Origin: UBA8346 sp050260935
Lineage (GTDB): Bacteria > Bacillota > UBA4882 > UBA8346
DNA length: 30,697 bases
Assembly (NCBI GenBank): GCA_050260935.1
Contig: JBLNCU010000059.1
Location: 1-30,697, forward strand
Direction: 5' to 3'
Shown here: positions 7,331-15,882 of the stretch, piece after piece
How positions within the stretch are numbered: the first letter of the stretch is position 1
Layout: every line of letters starts with the position of its first letter
The notes under the pieces: model-generated
Seen by the model: the letters and a program-made list of their open reading frames with translations, nothing else
What the model was told of the DNA's origin: nothing
Database searches by the model: none
Made by a program: the position numbers and the translations under genes

Positions 7331-10300
7331 TTATATCAAGAGATACCTGTAATCTTGATACACGGACCAAATAATATCCGTCAGTTCATTTGGGAAAAGG
7401 CTCCGATTACAGTTTCCGGAAAGGTCAAAGATGATCTCATATAAGTTTTTGCCCAATCTGACCCGGAAACGGTTTGTTTCTTCGTCAGCCAGGACAAACC
7501 CGGCGTTTTGGCTGTCTGTAAAGTCTTCCATATTCCGAAAGAGAGTAAATTTGTCCCGGTAAGGAGCGCCTTCATATGGACAAAACGTTTCACAATTGCC
7601 GCATTCATTACAATTCCCATCCAGATGTATAATTTGATTCCGGCATTTTAACTGATCCGTCATAACCCGCACCGCAAAATTGGCGCGGTTGGGGCAGACT
7701 TCAACACAGATATTGCAATAAGAGTTGCATTCCAGACAGCGCTGGTTTTCCTTTTCCGGGTTTTCAAAGTTGCGGAGAACTCCCTTTTTCCGGTTGATCC
7801 CGGCCAACTGTTTGGCTTGATCAAATGATGGCGTCCCGGGGCTTTTGAAAGTCTCTTTTTTTTCTTTAGCAATTACCGCGGCGGCAAATTTCGCGCCGTC
7901 GGCAATCGCTTCGGCGATAGTCGCCGGTCCTTTCAAGGCGTCTCCGCCAATATATACATTAAGTAGGTTTGTTTCATTGGTGGCTTGGTTTACTTTGATA
8001 CCGCCGTTTTCATTTAATTCAATGCCATTCCTGGCTAAAATCCCTGTATCAACTCTTTCCCCCACTGCCGCAATTAAACTGTCGACTTGGAAATCGGTAA
8101 ATTCCCCTGAAACGGCAACCGGGACTCTCCGGCCGGTGGCATCGAAAGCCCCCAGCTCCATCTGTTGACACCTTAATACCCCCTGGTTAAAAGATACCGG
8201 GGAAAGAAGTTCTTTAAACTCCACGCCGTCCTCCAAAGCCAGCCGGAGTTCTTCCCTGGCGGCAGGCATATACTTCTTGGTCCGGCGGTAAATCAAATAC
8301 ACCTTTTCCAAACCAGGCATCCTTATAGCCGACCTGGCCGCATCCATCGCCGAGTTACCGGCGCCGATCACCGCCACCCTCTTCCCGATATTCAAAGTTT
8401 CCCGGTGTTTTTTATAAACTTCTAAGAATTCGAGCGCGTTGAGGATCTCCCGGTCGGAGGATTCCAGTTTTAAAGAAATGGATTTCCAGGCCCCGATGGC
8501 GATGAAAATGTATTTAAACCCTTCCTTTTTTAACGATTCTATTGAGAAGTCTTCAGCAACTCCAAGCCGGAAACATACTCCCGATCTTCGAACAAGCTCG
8601 AGATCATTATCGATAGCCTCCCGGGAAATCCGGAAATCGGGGGCGACATGCTGAATAATGCCGCCGATCTCCGGTTTACGCTCAAAGATTGTTGCTTCGA
8701 CGCCGTTTTGCCCCAAAAAATATCCGGCGGCCAACCCCGCCGGGCCGGCGCCAATTACCGCCACCTTGACGTTGCTGTTTACCGCCGGCGGTTGCAGGCG
8801 TTTGATTAAGTCCGGAAACCCGTTCCTGGCGGCAACCAGTTTGGCGGCGCGTATTCCAACCGCTTCTTCATAATCGATTCTTCTGCATTTACTGGTACAT
8901 TTGTGATTGCACATGGTCCCGGTTATGAAGGGGAGTGGATTTTTGGCTGTTATTACTTCCAATGCTTCCAAATACCTTCCCTCCCCGGCCAGGCGGATAT
9001 ACTCCGGCACGTCCTGCCCGAGCGGGCAGCCAACAGCGCATGGAGCAACAAAGCAATCGATCAAAGGCAGGCTTTTGGGGATCAGTCGGTCCTCAACTTC
9101 CCGGCTGTCCTTCAAGTAATTGGGGTCGGTGGCGGCCTTTTCCGCCAGTAATTTCAATTTAGTTAAATCGATGCTTTCCGTTACCGGCCCGCTGTCCGTT
9201 TCCTCAAGCAAATCGGCCATTTGTTTCAGGCGTGAATAGCCGCCTGGTTTAAGGATGGTAGTAGCCACAGTGATCGGCCAGATACCCGTCTGGTATATCT
9301 GGGCGATATTGAAGAAATCCGCCCCTCCGGAATATGATATTTTGAGGTTGCCTTGAAATTCTTGAGCCAGTTTATAGGCAAGATTAATTGTTAAGGGATA
9401 TAGCGCCCTGCCCGACATATACATCTCCTCGCCCGGCAGCTCATTTTGTTTGATTTTTACCGGAAAGGTATTGGAAAGCTTCAATCCGAAAGTCAATCCC
9501 CGTTCACGGGCGAATCCCTTGAGCCTGGCGATCATCGGAACAGCTTCTGAAAATTGGAGATCATCCCGGAAATGATCTTCATCAAAGGCCAGATAATCAT
9601 AGCCCATTTTATCCAGAAGGTTCCTGGCGAACTCATATCCAAGCAAGGTGGGGTTGCATTTTACAAAGGTATGAAGTTCTTTTTCCGCCAGGAGATACTC
9701 GGCAATCCGTTCAATTTCCGCCGGCGGACAACCGTGAAGGGTGGAGAGGGTAATCGATGAGCACAAATTGGGGGATATTCCTTCAATAAAGCGGCGATCA
9801 ATATTTTTGAAGAGACTCAGATTGTCTAAAAGGTAATTACGGCATTCCTGCCAGGCCGGAGTCCGGGAGGCATCCTTCAGGCCTTCGATAAAACTATTTA
9901 TTTTTGGCGATTCTATACCGGCCAGGTCATAACCGACACTCATATTAAAAATGAAGCCATTGCTTGAACCGAGATTCAACTCCCTGGCCAGTATGTTAAG
10001 GAGAAACCAGGCCTTGACATACTCATTAAAGGCGTCCTGAACCGTGAGTTCGGTCGACCATTCCACATTATAGCCCTCATCTTTTGCTAAGATGCAAGGT
10101 TTGGAGACCGGCAAATCTTCGCCATCGATTATTTGGACTGTTTTTAACTCGAAGAACCTGCTTCCTCCGAGATACGCAGTGACAATATTCTGGGCTAACT
10201 GGGTGTGCGGGCCGGCCGCCGGTCCCAATGGATTCTCTAGGGCGGTGCCGAACAATTCCCGGTTAGTCTGATTTCGCTTCCGGAAAAATTTGGCCTTGGG

Positions 10301-10390
10301 TAGGCCAAAAATGGACTCTTCTTGCGCATTTTCCGCCAGCGCCCACTTTAACAAGTTGGCAAAGGGAATCACTCTCATGCGATCACTCAT
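7331..10390 (-). CDS. ygfK: YgfK, putative selenate-reductase-type flavin/iron-sulfur oxidoreductase
   Basis: This 1019-residue protein is close to the length of E. coli YgfK (about 1030). The N-terminal ~430 residues form a dihydroorotate-dehydrogenase-like barrel (NPLGPAAGPHTQL near 52). A GltD-type module follows, with cysteines around 443-503 (CFVAPCAVGC, then CNHKCTSKC). A FAD-binding Rossmann motif GAGPAGLAAG lies near 545 and a second nucleotide motif GAGNSAMDAARS near 670. Two 4Fe-4S clusters sit near the end (CLECNSYCNICVEVC at ~883, CNECGNCETFC at ~923). The family is named for selenate reduction but is tied genetically to anaerobic purine breakdown; its actual reaction is uncertain. 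The ATG has GGAGG seven bases upstream. The 57-base gap to ssnA could hold a promoter. Confidence 0.93.
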   Translation of the reverse strand: MSDRMRVIPFANLLKWALAENAQEESIFGLPKAKFFRKRNQTNRELFGTALENPLGPAAGPHTQLAQNIVTAYLGGSRFFELKTVQIIDGEDLPVSKPCILAKDEGYNVEWSTELTVQDAFNEYVKAWFLLNILARELNLGSSNGFIFNMSVGYDLAGIESPKINSFIEGLKDASRTPAWQECRNYLLDNLSLFKNIDRRFIEGISPNLCSSITLSTLHGCPPAEIERIAEYLLAEKELHTFVKCNPTLLGYEFARNLLDKMGYDYLAFDEDHFRDDLQFSEAVPMIARLKGFARERGLTFGLKLSNTFPVKIKQNELPGEEMYMSGRALYPLTINLAYKLAQEFQGNLKISYSGGADFFNIAQIYQTGIWPITVATTILKPGGYSRLKQMADLLEETDSGPVTESIDLTKLKLLAEKAATDPNYLKDSREVEDRLIPKSLPLIDCFVAPCAVGCPLGQDVPEYIRLAGEGRYLEALEVITAKNPLPFITGTMCNHKCTSKCRRIDYEEAVGIRAAKLVAARNGFPDLIKRLQPPAVNSNVKVAVIGAGPAGLAAGYFLGQNGVEATIFERKPEIGGIIQHVAPDFRISREAIDNDLELVRRSGVCFRLGVAEDFSIESLKKEGFKYIFIAIGAWKSISLKLESSDREILNALEFLEVYKKHRETLNIGKRVAVIGAGNSAMDAARSAIRMPGLEKVYLIYRRTKKYMPAAREELRLALEDGVEFKELLSPVSFNQGVLRCQQMELGAFDATGRRVPVAVSGEFTDFQVDSLIAAVGERVDTGILARNGIELNENGGIKVNQATNETNLLNVYIGGDALKGPATIAEAIADGAKFAAAVIAKEKKETFKSPGTPSFDQAKQLAGINRKKGVLRNFENPEKENQRCLECNSYCNICVEVCPNRANFAVRVMTDQLKCRNQIIHLDGNCNECGNCETFCPYEGAPYRDKFTLFRNMEDFTDSQNAGFVLADEETNRFRVRLGKNLYEIIFDLSGNCNRSLFPNELTDIIWSVYQDYRYLLI

Positions 10391-10447
10391 GATTTGCCCT
10401 CCCGGAACTCTTGATTAATGCACTGACATTACAAATTGTGTTACAAC

Positions 10448-11776
10448 CTAAATCCTTTTCCAAACCTTTTCAGCCAGTTCCCTGCTTTTGGCGGAGATCT
10501 CCGCTTCATCTAAAAATAGCAACTTTCTTTTTTCCATAATAGTCCGTCCGTTGATAATGCTGGTGTCAACCGCCCGCCCACTGACTCCAAACAACAGGTG
10601 GCTGTTGACATTTCCCGGATCCAGTCTGGTCGGAGGGTTGTAATCCACAACTATAATGTCGGCGTAAGCCCCGGCAGCCAGGCTACCAAGCGGTTTTTCA
10701 AAGTATTCTTCGGCAATACGACGGTTGTTGGCAAATAACATCCGGGGCGGTTCCTCCCAGGCTATGCTGGGGTGGTGACTGGCATGTTTATGCAGGCAAT
10801 TGGCAACTTTTAAGGATTCAAACATGTCGCTTGTATAACCATCGGTACCGAGACCGACCGTAATACCCTGGGCCATCATCTTCAACACCGGCGAAACCCC
10901 GACCGCGTTTCCCATATTCGATTCCGGGTTGTGAACCACATTGGTTCCGCTGTTTTTGAGTATGCCGATCTCCTCGGGGGATATATGAATGCAATGGGCG
11001 GCGATACTCTTTGGACCTAAAATTCGCCGGGCCTGGAGCCGCTCAATTACGCCCATTCCATATCTGGCCTTGGCGTCATTCAGATCCTCGGGGCCTTCGG
11101 CGGCGTGAATATGAAAACCCGTCCCGGTGCTGGAATTTAGAGCGACACATTTATCCAGGGTTTGGTCTGATAAAGTGAGCGAGGCATGCAAACCGAACAT
11201 TCCTTTTAGCATTGGGTCTTTTTCGCAGTAGCAATGGTTTAAAAAATCAATGTTCTCCTGAATACCGTCGGCGGCAATTACGGCCCCGTCGCGGTCGGAA
11301 ACTTCGTAACACAAACAAGCGCGAAGCCCGGCCTTTTTGGTGGCTTCAGCTATCTTGAATAAACTGCCTCTGGCCGAATTGGGACTGGCGTGATGGTCAA
11401 AAACAGTGGTGGTCCCATTTTTAATAGAATCAATAACCGGAACCAGGGCGCTGTAATAGACGTCTTCCAGGGTCAGTGTCTTATCAAGCCTCCACCAAAG
11501 TTTTTCCAGTATCTCGCCGAAATTAACGGGCGGATCGCCGTCCAGGAACATACCCCGGGCAAAAGTACTGTAAAAGTGCATATGGGTATTGATCAAGCCG
11601 GGCATAATCAACTTATTGCCGGCATCCATAAATCCGGCTTCCGGGTACTTCTTTTTTAACTCGCTGGTTATACCTACTTCGACAATTAAATCATCGGCAA
11701 CCGCTACGCAACCGTCCGGAATGATCCGGTTTTCAGCGTCCCGGGTGATTAATAGCCCGTTTCCTAAAAGTAACAT
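10448..11776 (-). CDS. ssnA: SsnA, amidohydrolase-family protein
   Basis: This 442-residue metal-dependent amidohydrolase has the expected ligands: HMH at 65-67, HIHAAEG, HCIH and LGTDGY. The end-to-end pattern, including HNPESNMGNAVG, matches SsnA of the selenium/purine gene clusters. SsnA is presumed to deaminate or open a purine-derived ring in the cytosol; its precise substrate is not established to my knowledge. It sits 16 bases after the FAD subunit gene, with AGGAG nine bases before its ATG, so it is co-transcribed with the purine hydroxylase. Confidence 0.92.
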   Translation of the reverse strand: MLLLGNGLLITRDAENRIIPDGCVAVADDLIVEVGITSELKKKYPEAGFMDAGNKLIMPGLINTHMHFYSTFARGMFLDGDPPVNFGEILEKLWWRLDKTLTLEDVYYSALVPVIDSIKNGTTTVFDHHASPNSARGSLFKIAEATKKAGLRACLCYEVSDRDGAVIAADGIQENIDFLNHCYCEKDPMLKGMFGLHASLTLSDQTLDKCVALNSSTGTGFHIHAAEGPEDLNDAKARYGMGVIERLQARRILGPKSIAAHCIHISPEEIGILKNSGTNVVHNPESNMGNAVGVSPVLKMMAQGITVGLGTDGYTSDMFESLKVANCLHKHASHHPSIAWEEPPRMLFANNRRIAEEYFEKPLGSLAAGAYADIIVVDYNPPTRLDPGNVNSHLLFGVSGRAVDTSIINGRTIMEKRKLLFLDEAEISAKSRELAEKVWKRI

Positions 11777-11792
11777 GATTGATTGCTCCTGA

Positions 11793-12689
11793 TCATCTTT
11801 TTTTATGAAAAAACATTGATGAGCGGCCGCTTCTTCCGGCCGTTCTTCCTAAGAAGGCAATAAAGTACTCAATCAAGCATAGAGAGACCATCTTCCGGTA
11901 AGCCGCGCTTGAGCGCTGATCGTCAATAGGCCGAATCAAACGGGCATAGAATTCTGTAATTTCCGCCACCAATCCGGATAACTCGTTGATTTTCCGTCCT
12001 TTTAACAAGTTCTCGGCTTCCCTGCTCCGTACTACTGTAGGAGCGACAGCGCCCAGCGCTATTCGGAGGTCTTGCAGCGTTCCACCTTCAATGCCGGCTA
12101 ATCCGGCGAAGGATACCTTAGAAAGACCGTCCGCTTTTCTGGTCCCTACTTTTTGGTAATGAATCACCTGGTAATTCACTAATGGAATATTCACCGCCAC
12201 CAGTAGTTCATCGTTTTTAAGAACGGTCAGACCGGGCCCTTTAATAAACTCGAAAATGGGCAATTCACGACTGCCCGAAGCATTCGCCAACAGCACTGCA
12301 GCTCCGAGAGCATAAAGAGGCGGCAAGGTGTCGGCGGCGGGGGAGGCGTTACAGATGTTCCCGCCTAAGGTCCCAGCGTTACGTATTGCCGGCGAAGCGG
12401 TTTCGGCAACGGCCCTTTTTAGTATTTCAGGTATTGCTTGATTTTCCAGGACTTCACTTAGGGTGACAGCAGCTCCGATGGTCAGAATGCTGTCATTAAT
12501 AACATGAATTGTTTTAAATTCAGGTACGTTTCCGATATAAATCACTGGTTGCTCAAATCGGGGTAAAGTACCGGACCAGCTTCTTTTTTTAACCAGCAAA
12601 TCAGTGCCGCCGGCTAAAGGGATAGCCGGATGTTCCCGCCGGATCTGCAACGCTTCAGCCAGGTTAGTGGGTGTGAACATAGCTACCAT
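11793..12689 (-). CDS. ygfM: YgfM-like FAD-binding subunit of the purine hydroxylase
   Basis: This 298-residue protein has both FAD loops of molybdopterin dehydrogenase medium subunits: PLAGGTDLL near residue 25 and AGTLGGNICNASPAADT. A C-terminal CO-dehydrogenase-flavoprotein-like domain follows. It is somewhat longer than E. coli YgfM (about 259), with a basic tail ending SSMFFHKKR. It carries electrons between the 2Fe-2S subunit and its acceptor. The start overlaps the 2Fe-2S gene by seven bases and follows AAGGGG. With the two genes upstream it forms one complete hydroxylase. Confidence 0.9.
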   Translation of the reverse strand: MVAMFTPTNLAEALQIRREHPAIPLAGGTDLLVKKRSWSGTLPRFEQPVIYIGNVPEFKTIHVINDSILTIGAAVTLSEVLENQAIPEILKRAVAETASPAIRNAGTLGGNICNASPAADTLPPLYALGAAVLLANASGSRELPIFEFIKGPGLTVLKNDELLVAVNIPLVNYQVIHYQKVGTRKADGLSKVSFAGLAGIEGGTLQDLRIALGAVAPTVVRSREAENLLKGRKINELSGLVAEITEFYARLIRPIDDQRSSAAYRKMVSLCLIEYFIAFLGRTAGRSGRSSMFFHKKR

Positions 12690-13159
12690 AATCCATCACC
12701 CCTTTGAGCCGCTTTTTGAACAGCTTCTACAATCATTCCATAACCGGTGCAACGGCAAAGGTTCCCGGAGAGCGCCTCCCGGATCTCTTCCATGGTCGGT
12801 TTGGGAATCCGGCATAAAAGGGCTTCGGAGGCCATGATCATTCCCGGTGTGCAATAGCCGCATTGGACGGCTCCCGCTTCCGCAAATGTTTTTTCCAGTA
12901 TTCGATAACGCTCGGTCTCCCGGTAACCTTCGATAGTGGTGATCTCCTTACCGGCAATTGTTCCGACTGCAGTCAAGCATGAATTAATCAGTCTACCACC
13001 GATCAGAACAGCGCAGGCGCCGCATTCCCCTTCTCCACAGCCTTCTTTGGCCCCGGTAAGCCCTAAGTCTTCTCTTAAAACATCTAGCAACCGCCGGAGA
13101 GGATCGGTTTCCAGACCGACTTTTCGCCGGTTTAAAATGAATTCAATCCTTGTTTGCAT
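12683..13159 (-). CDS. 2Fe-2S subunit of the purine hydroxylase
   Basis: This 158-residue protein has the two iron-sulfur domains of the family: CGEGECGAC plus a later Cys in INSCL, then QCGYCTPG and NLCRCTGY. In E. coli XdhD the 2Fe-2S and Mo domains are one polypeptide; here the 2Fe-2S part is a separate gene. It overlaps the Mo subunit gene by 17 bases and the FAD subunit gene by seven. GGAGG lies nine bases before the ATG. It is an electron carrier between Mo and FAD. Confidence 0.93.
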   Translation of the reverse strand: MQTRIEFILNRRKVGLETDPLRRLLDVLREDLGLTGAKEGCGEGECGACAVLIGGRLINSCLTAVGTIAGKEITTIEGYRETERYRILEKTFAEAGAVQCGYCTPGMIMASEALLCRIPKPTMEEIREALSGNLCRCTGYGMIVEAVQKAAQRGDGLW

Positions 13160-15299
13160 CTGCTAAGACCTCCATTAAATATTCGGGCGTTATCGGAAGC
13201 CGCCGGATGGAGATGCCCAGAGCATTGCCGACCGCTACGGCCAGTGCCGGCGCTGCCCCAAGCAGCGTGAGTTCGCCTGCTCCCTTGGCCCCGAAAGGTC
13301 CGCGATCATAAGGATTATCAATCAACCTGTTTTCAATCTTGACGAAATCCATTGAAGTCGGTATGACATAGTCGGAGACTGAACGCTGTTGAATCCTTCC
13401 ATGGTCGCAATTCATCACTTCGATGGTACCGTAACCCAAACCCTGTAATATCCCACCTTCAATCTGGCCTTTGATAATCCGTTCATCGATGGCGTTCCCG
13501 ACATCAAAGGCCGACCAGACCCCCTTGATCCGGATCTCGTAGGTTAACGGGTCCACCTGGACCTCGATCGCATTAACCCCCCAGGAGTAGGTAGGATAGG
13601 CATCTCCGGCGAATGTCCGCTCCTCCCATTTCATATCGGGCGGGTGATCATACTTGGCAGTCACTTCCTGTTCACCAGGCTGGTCCCAGTTTTTTTTCAA
13701 TTGCAACGCCGCCTCTTCCAGCAGCTTACCGACGATCATCACCGTCCGGGAAGCCACCGTTGGACCGGAATCCGGCACCCGATCGGTGTCGGGGTTTTCG
13801 AAAACAACCGACTCTAATGGCAGGTTAAGCATTTTCGCCACAATTTTTCTTAAAGTAGTGAAGAGACCTTGCCCCATATCGGTATTGGCAACCAGGATCT
13901 CCACCTTGCCGTCGGCTAATTTTCGCAGTTTTACAATGGCTTTGATGTGATCGCGTTCTCCGCTCCCTGTAAAACCGCAACCATGCAAGAACAAGGAAAT
14001 ACCTATACCTTTGAAACTATTACCGGCCTGGCCTTTCCGGACAAACTCCCTAATCTTTCGCCGGTAACCCGAGGCTTTTTCCACACTCCTGAGCAACTCC
14101 GGCAGAATGATCGGGTGGCGGAAAGTACCACCGGTGGCTGTCGGATCGCCTTTTTTTGCCATGTGTTTCCTCTTAAACTTCAGCGGATCCCGGCCAAGTT
14201 TTTGAGCGATCTCATTAAGGTGCATTTCGATGGCAAAAATGGCCTGCGGAGCTCCGAACCCCCGGAAGGCTCCATTGGGAACCGTGTTGGTCGCCACCGT
14301 CCTCCCCTTAACCATTAGGTTGGGGATTGAATAAACCCCGGCCATGTTAAACATCGCCCGCTGCAAAACCACATTGGACAAACCGGCGTAAGCTCCGGCA
14401 TTAAACCGGATATCCGCTTCCATGGCCACAATCCGTTCATCCTCGTCCAGGGCGGTCCGGAGCCTGATAATCGAGGGGTGCCTTTTAGTGGTCGCCTCGA
14501 TATCCTCAGCCCGCTCCAACAATAGCTGAACAGGCCTGCCGGTTTTATAGGCGGCCAGCGCGGCCTGACCGGCAAGGAGCGACGGGTATTCCTCTTTCCC
14601 CCCGAAAGCGCCTCCCACTGTAGTCTGGACTACCCTTATCCGGTCGCCTTCCCAACCAAAAGCCTGCATTAAGGCGTTTTTTACATAATAGGGGCATTGG
14701 ATGGAACCATACACCGTGATTTTCCCATTTTCATAAACCCCCAGCACCCCCTGGGGTTCCAAATAGATATGCTCTTGGTAGCCGGTGCGATATTCGGCCT
14801 CAAAAATCTGCTTAGCTTGCTGAAATCCCGCGATAGCGTCCCCATGGGAGACTTGGTATTCGGCAAAATAGTTCTTTGAATCATAAATCGGCGGCAACCC
14901 TGGTTTTTCGGCATCCTCGATGGTCAAAACCGGTTCTATATCCTGGTAGTCCACTTGAATCCCGGCCAGCAATTCCAATATTCTTTGTTTGTCGGGGCCG
15001 ACTACCAGCAATATCGGTTCGCCGATGTAATTCACCCGGTCCTCGGCCAGGAATGGCAGGTCATCGAGGAGCATCTTTACCCGGTTTTTCCCCGGCAGGT
15101 CACGATAGTCTACTACATAATAACCCTCCGGCAGCGATGGAACCTTAATCCCTTTGATAACGGTCCTTGGACGGTCGGATCTGAGAGTTTTAGCGTAAAG
15201 CATCCCTGGGGGTTTCATATCCCCCAGGTAAGTGGCATAACCGGCAGTCTTTTCCCGGTGATCCACTTTCTCAATGGGTATACCGATATTCCTATTCAT
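13143..15299 (-). CDS. Purine-type molybdenum hydroxylase large subunit (XdhD-like, split form)
   Basis: This 718-residue Mo-pterin subunit shows a true purine-hydroxylase active site. The motif GGAFGGKE ends at Glu236, matching bovine xanthine dehydrogenase Glu802. The segment LQRAMFNMAGVYSIPN carries Arg314, matching bovine Arg880. GAFRGFGAPQA follows, and the catalytic glutamate is Glu676 (GAKGAGEL). Hydroxylation of hypoxanthine/xanthine or a related purine is the likely reaction. ATG 15299 was chosen over the longer frame to 15347 because it follows AGGGGGCGG and gives a normal N-terminus (GIPIEKVDHREKTAG). It overlaps the mocA stop by eight bases. The place in the cluster is that of xdhD, but it lacks the fused N-terminal 2Fe-2S domain. 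Confidence 0.93.
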   Translation of the reverse strand: MNRNIGIPIEKVDHREKTAGYATYLGDMKPPGMLYAKTLRSDRPRTVIKGIKVPSLPEGYYVVDYRDLPGKNRVKMLLDDLPFLAEDRVNYIGEPILLVVGPDKQRILELLAGIQVDYQDIEPVLTIEDAEKPGLPPIYDSKNYFAEYQVSHGDAIAGFQQAKQIFEAEYRTGYQEHIYLEPQGVLGVYENGKITVYGSIQCPYYVKNALMQAFGWEGDRIRVVQTTVGGAFGGKEEYPSLLAGQAALAAYKTGRPVQLLLERAEDIEATTKRHPSIIRLRTALDEDERIVAMEADIRFNAGAYAGLSNVVLQRAMFNMAGVYSIPNLMVKGRTVATNTVPNGAFRGFGAPQAIFAIEMHLNEIAQKLGRDPLKFKRKHMAKKGDPTATGGTFRHPIILPELLRSVEKASGYRRKIREFVRKGQAGNSFKGIGISLFLHGCGFTGSGERDHIKAIVKLRKLADGKVEILVANTDMGQGLFTTLRKIVAKMLNLPLESVVFENPDTDRVPDSGPTVASRTVMIVGKLLEEAALQLKKNWDQPGEQEVTAKYDHPPDMKWEERTFAGDAYPTYSWGVNAIEVQVDPLTYEIRIKGVWSAFDVGNAIDERIIKGQIEGGILQGLGYGTIEVMNCDHGRIQQRSVSDYVIPTSMDFVKIENRLIDNPYDRGPFGAKGAGELTLLGAAPALAVAVGNALGISIRRLPITPEYLMEVLADANKD

Positions 15300-15882
15300 G
15301 AAAACCGCCCCCTTGCAACCGGGCCAGAATCTTTTGGTAGTCTTCACGGGTGTCGAGATCCCAAAGAATTCCTTCGTCTTCGACCGTCACAGGTACAAAT
15401 CCTTGCCGGCGAATAAAATCGCGGAGATTGTAGCCGTCGTCCTCCTTGAGCAATTCCGCGGTTATTTTGGTCTTTAATAACAGAGGATGTCCTTTCCGGC
15501 CGTTAAAGACCGGAATTACGATATCGCCGTCCGCTTGGAGCAGTTTTTGACAGACATTCCGGCTGATTAACGGGTAATCACCAGGGGTAAAGAAAAACCG
15601 TTCGCCTTGAAGATGGCGGAGCCCAGTTTTAACCGAAGAGAACATTCCTAGATTGAAACTATTGTTCAGAACGACCTCAACCTTGGGGTAATTTTTTAAA
15701 ATAGCCCGAATCTTGTCGATCCGGTAACCGCCAACCACGATAATCCGGGAGCAAAAATCATTCAAGCCTTCAAGGCAGCGTTCGATGACGGTCTTCCCGT
15801 TGATATCCAATTCCAGTTTGAATGTGCCCGCCCGGCTGGAATAGCCGGCAGCCAGTACTACGGCTTCGATCTTCATATTCAC
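15292..15882 (-). CDS. mocA: MocA/YgfJ-type molybdenum cofactor nucleotidyltransferase
   Basis: This 196-residue nucleotidyltransferase resembles MocA/YgfJ (TIGR03310-like). It transfers a nucleotide, CMP in the characterised E. coli MocA, to Mo-pterin to make the dinucleotide cofactor of xanthine-dehydrogenase-type enzymes. Visible motifs are LAAGYSSRAG near residue 10, NSFNLGMFSSVKTG, GDYPLI, GRKGHPLLL and the C-terminal DLDTREDY. The start is GTG 15882, overlapping the ygeY stop as GTGA; ATG 15876 two codons later is equally possible. The position immediately before the hydroxylase large subunit, with overlapping ends, fits a role in loading that enzyme. Confidence 0.9.
   Translation of the reverse strand: MNMKIEAVVLAAGYSSRAGTFKLELDINGKTVIERCLEGLNDFCSRIIVVGGYRIDKIRAILKNYPKVEVVLNNSFNLGMFSSVKTGLRHLQGERFFFTPGDYPLISRNVCQKLLQADGDIVIPVFNGRKGHPLLLKTKITAELLKEDDGYNLRDFIRRQGFVPVTVEDEGILWDLDTREDYQKILARLQGGGFHE

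Noticed and set aside
7089..7370. Long 93-residue form of ThiS
   Set aside because: The extra N-terminus is basic, unlike ThiS, and overlaps the end of ygfK; GTG 7292 has a perfect AGGAGG in front.
2698..15299. In-frame UGA (selenocysteine) in the hydroxylase genes
   Set aside because: All frames are continuous with normal lengths; no internal UGA is needed, and any selenium in these enzymes would be a Mo ligand, not selenocysteine.
14955..15416. Plus-strand frame of 153 codons opposite the hydroxylase and mocA
   Set aside because: It lies across the junction of two well-supported minus-strand genes, has no family resemblance and no ribosome binding site.
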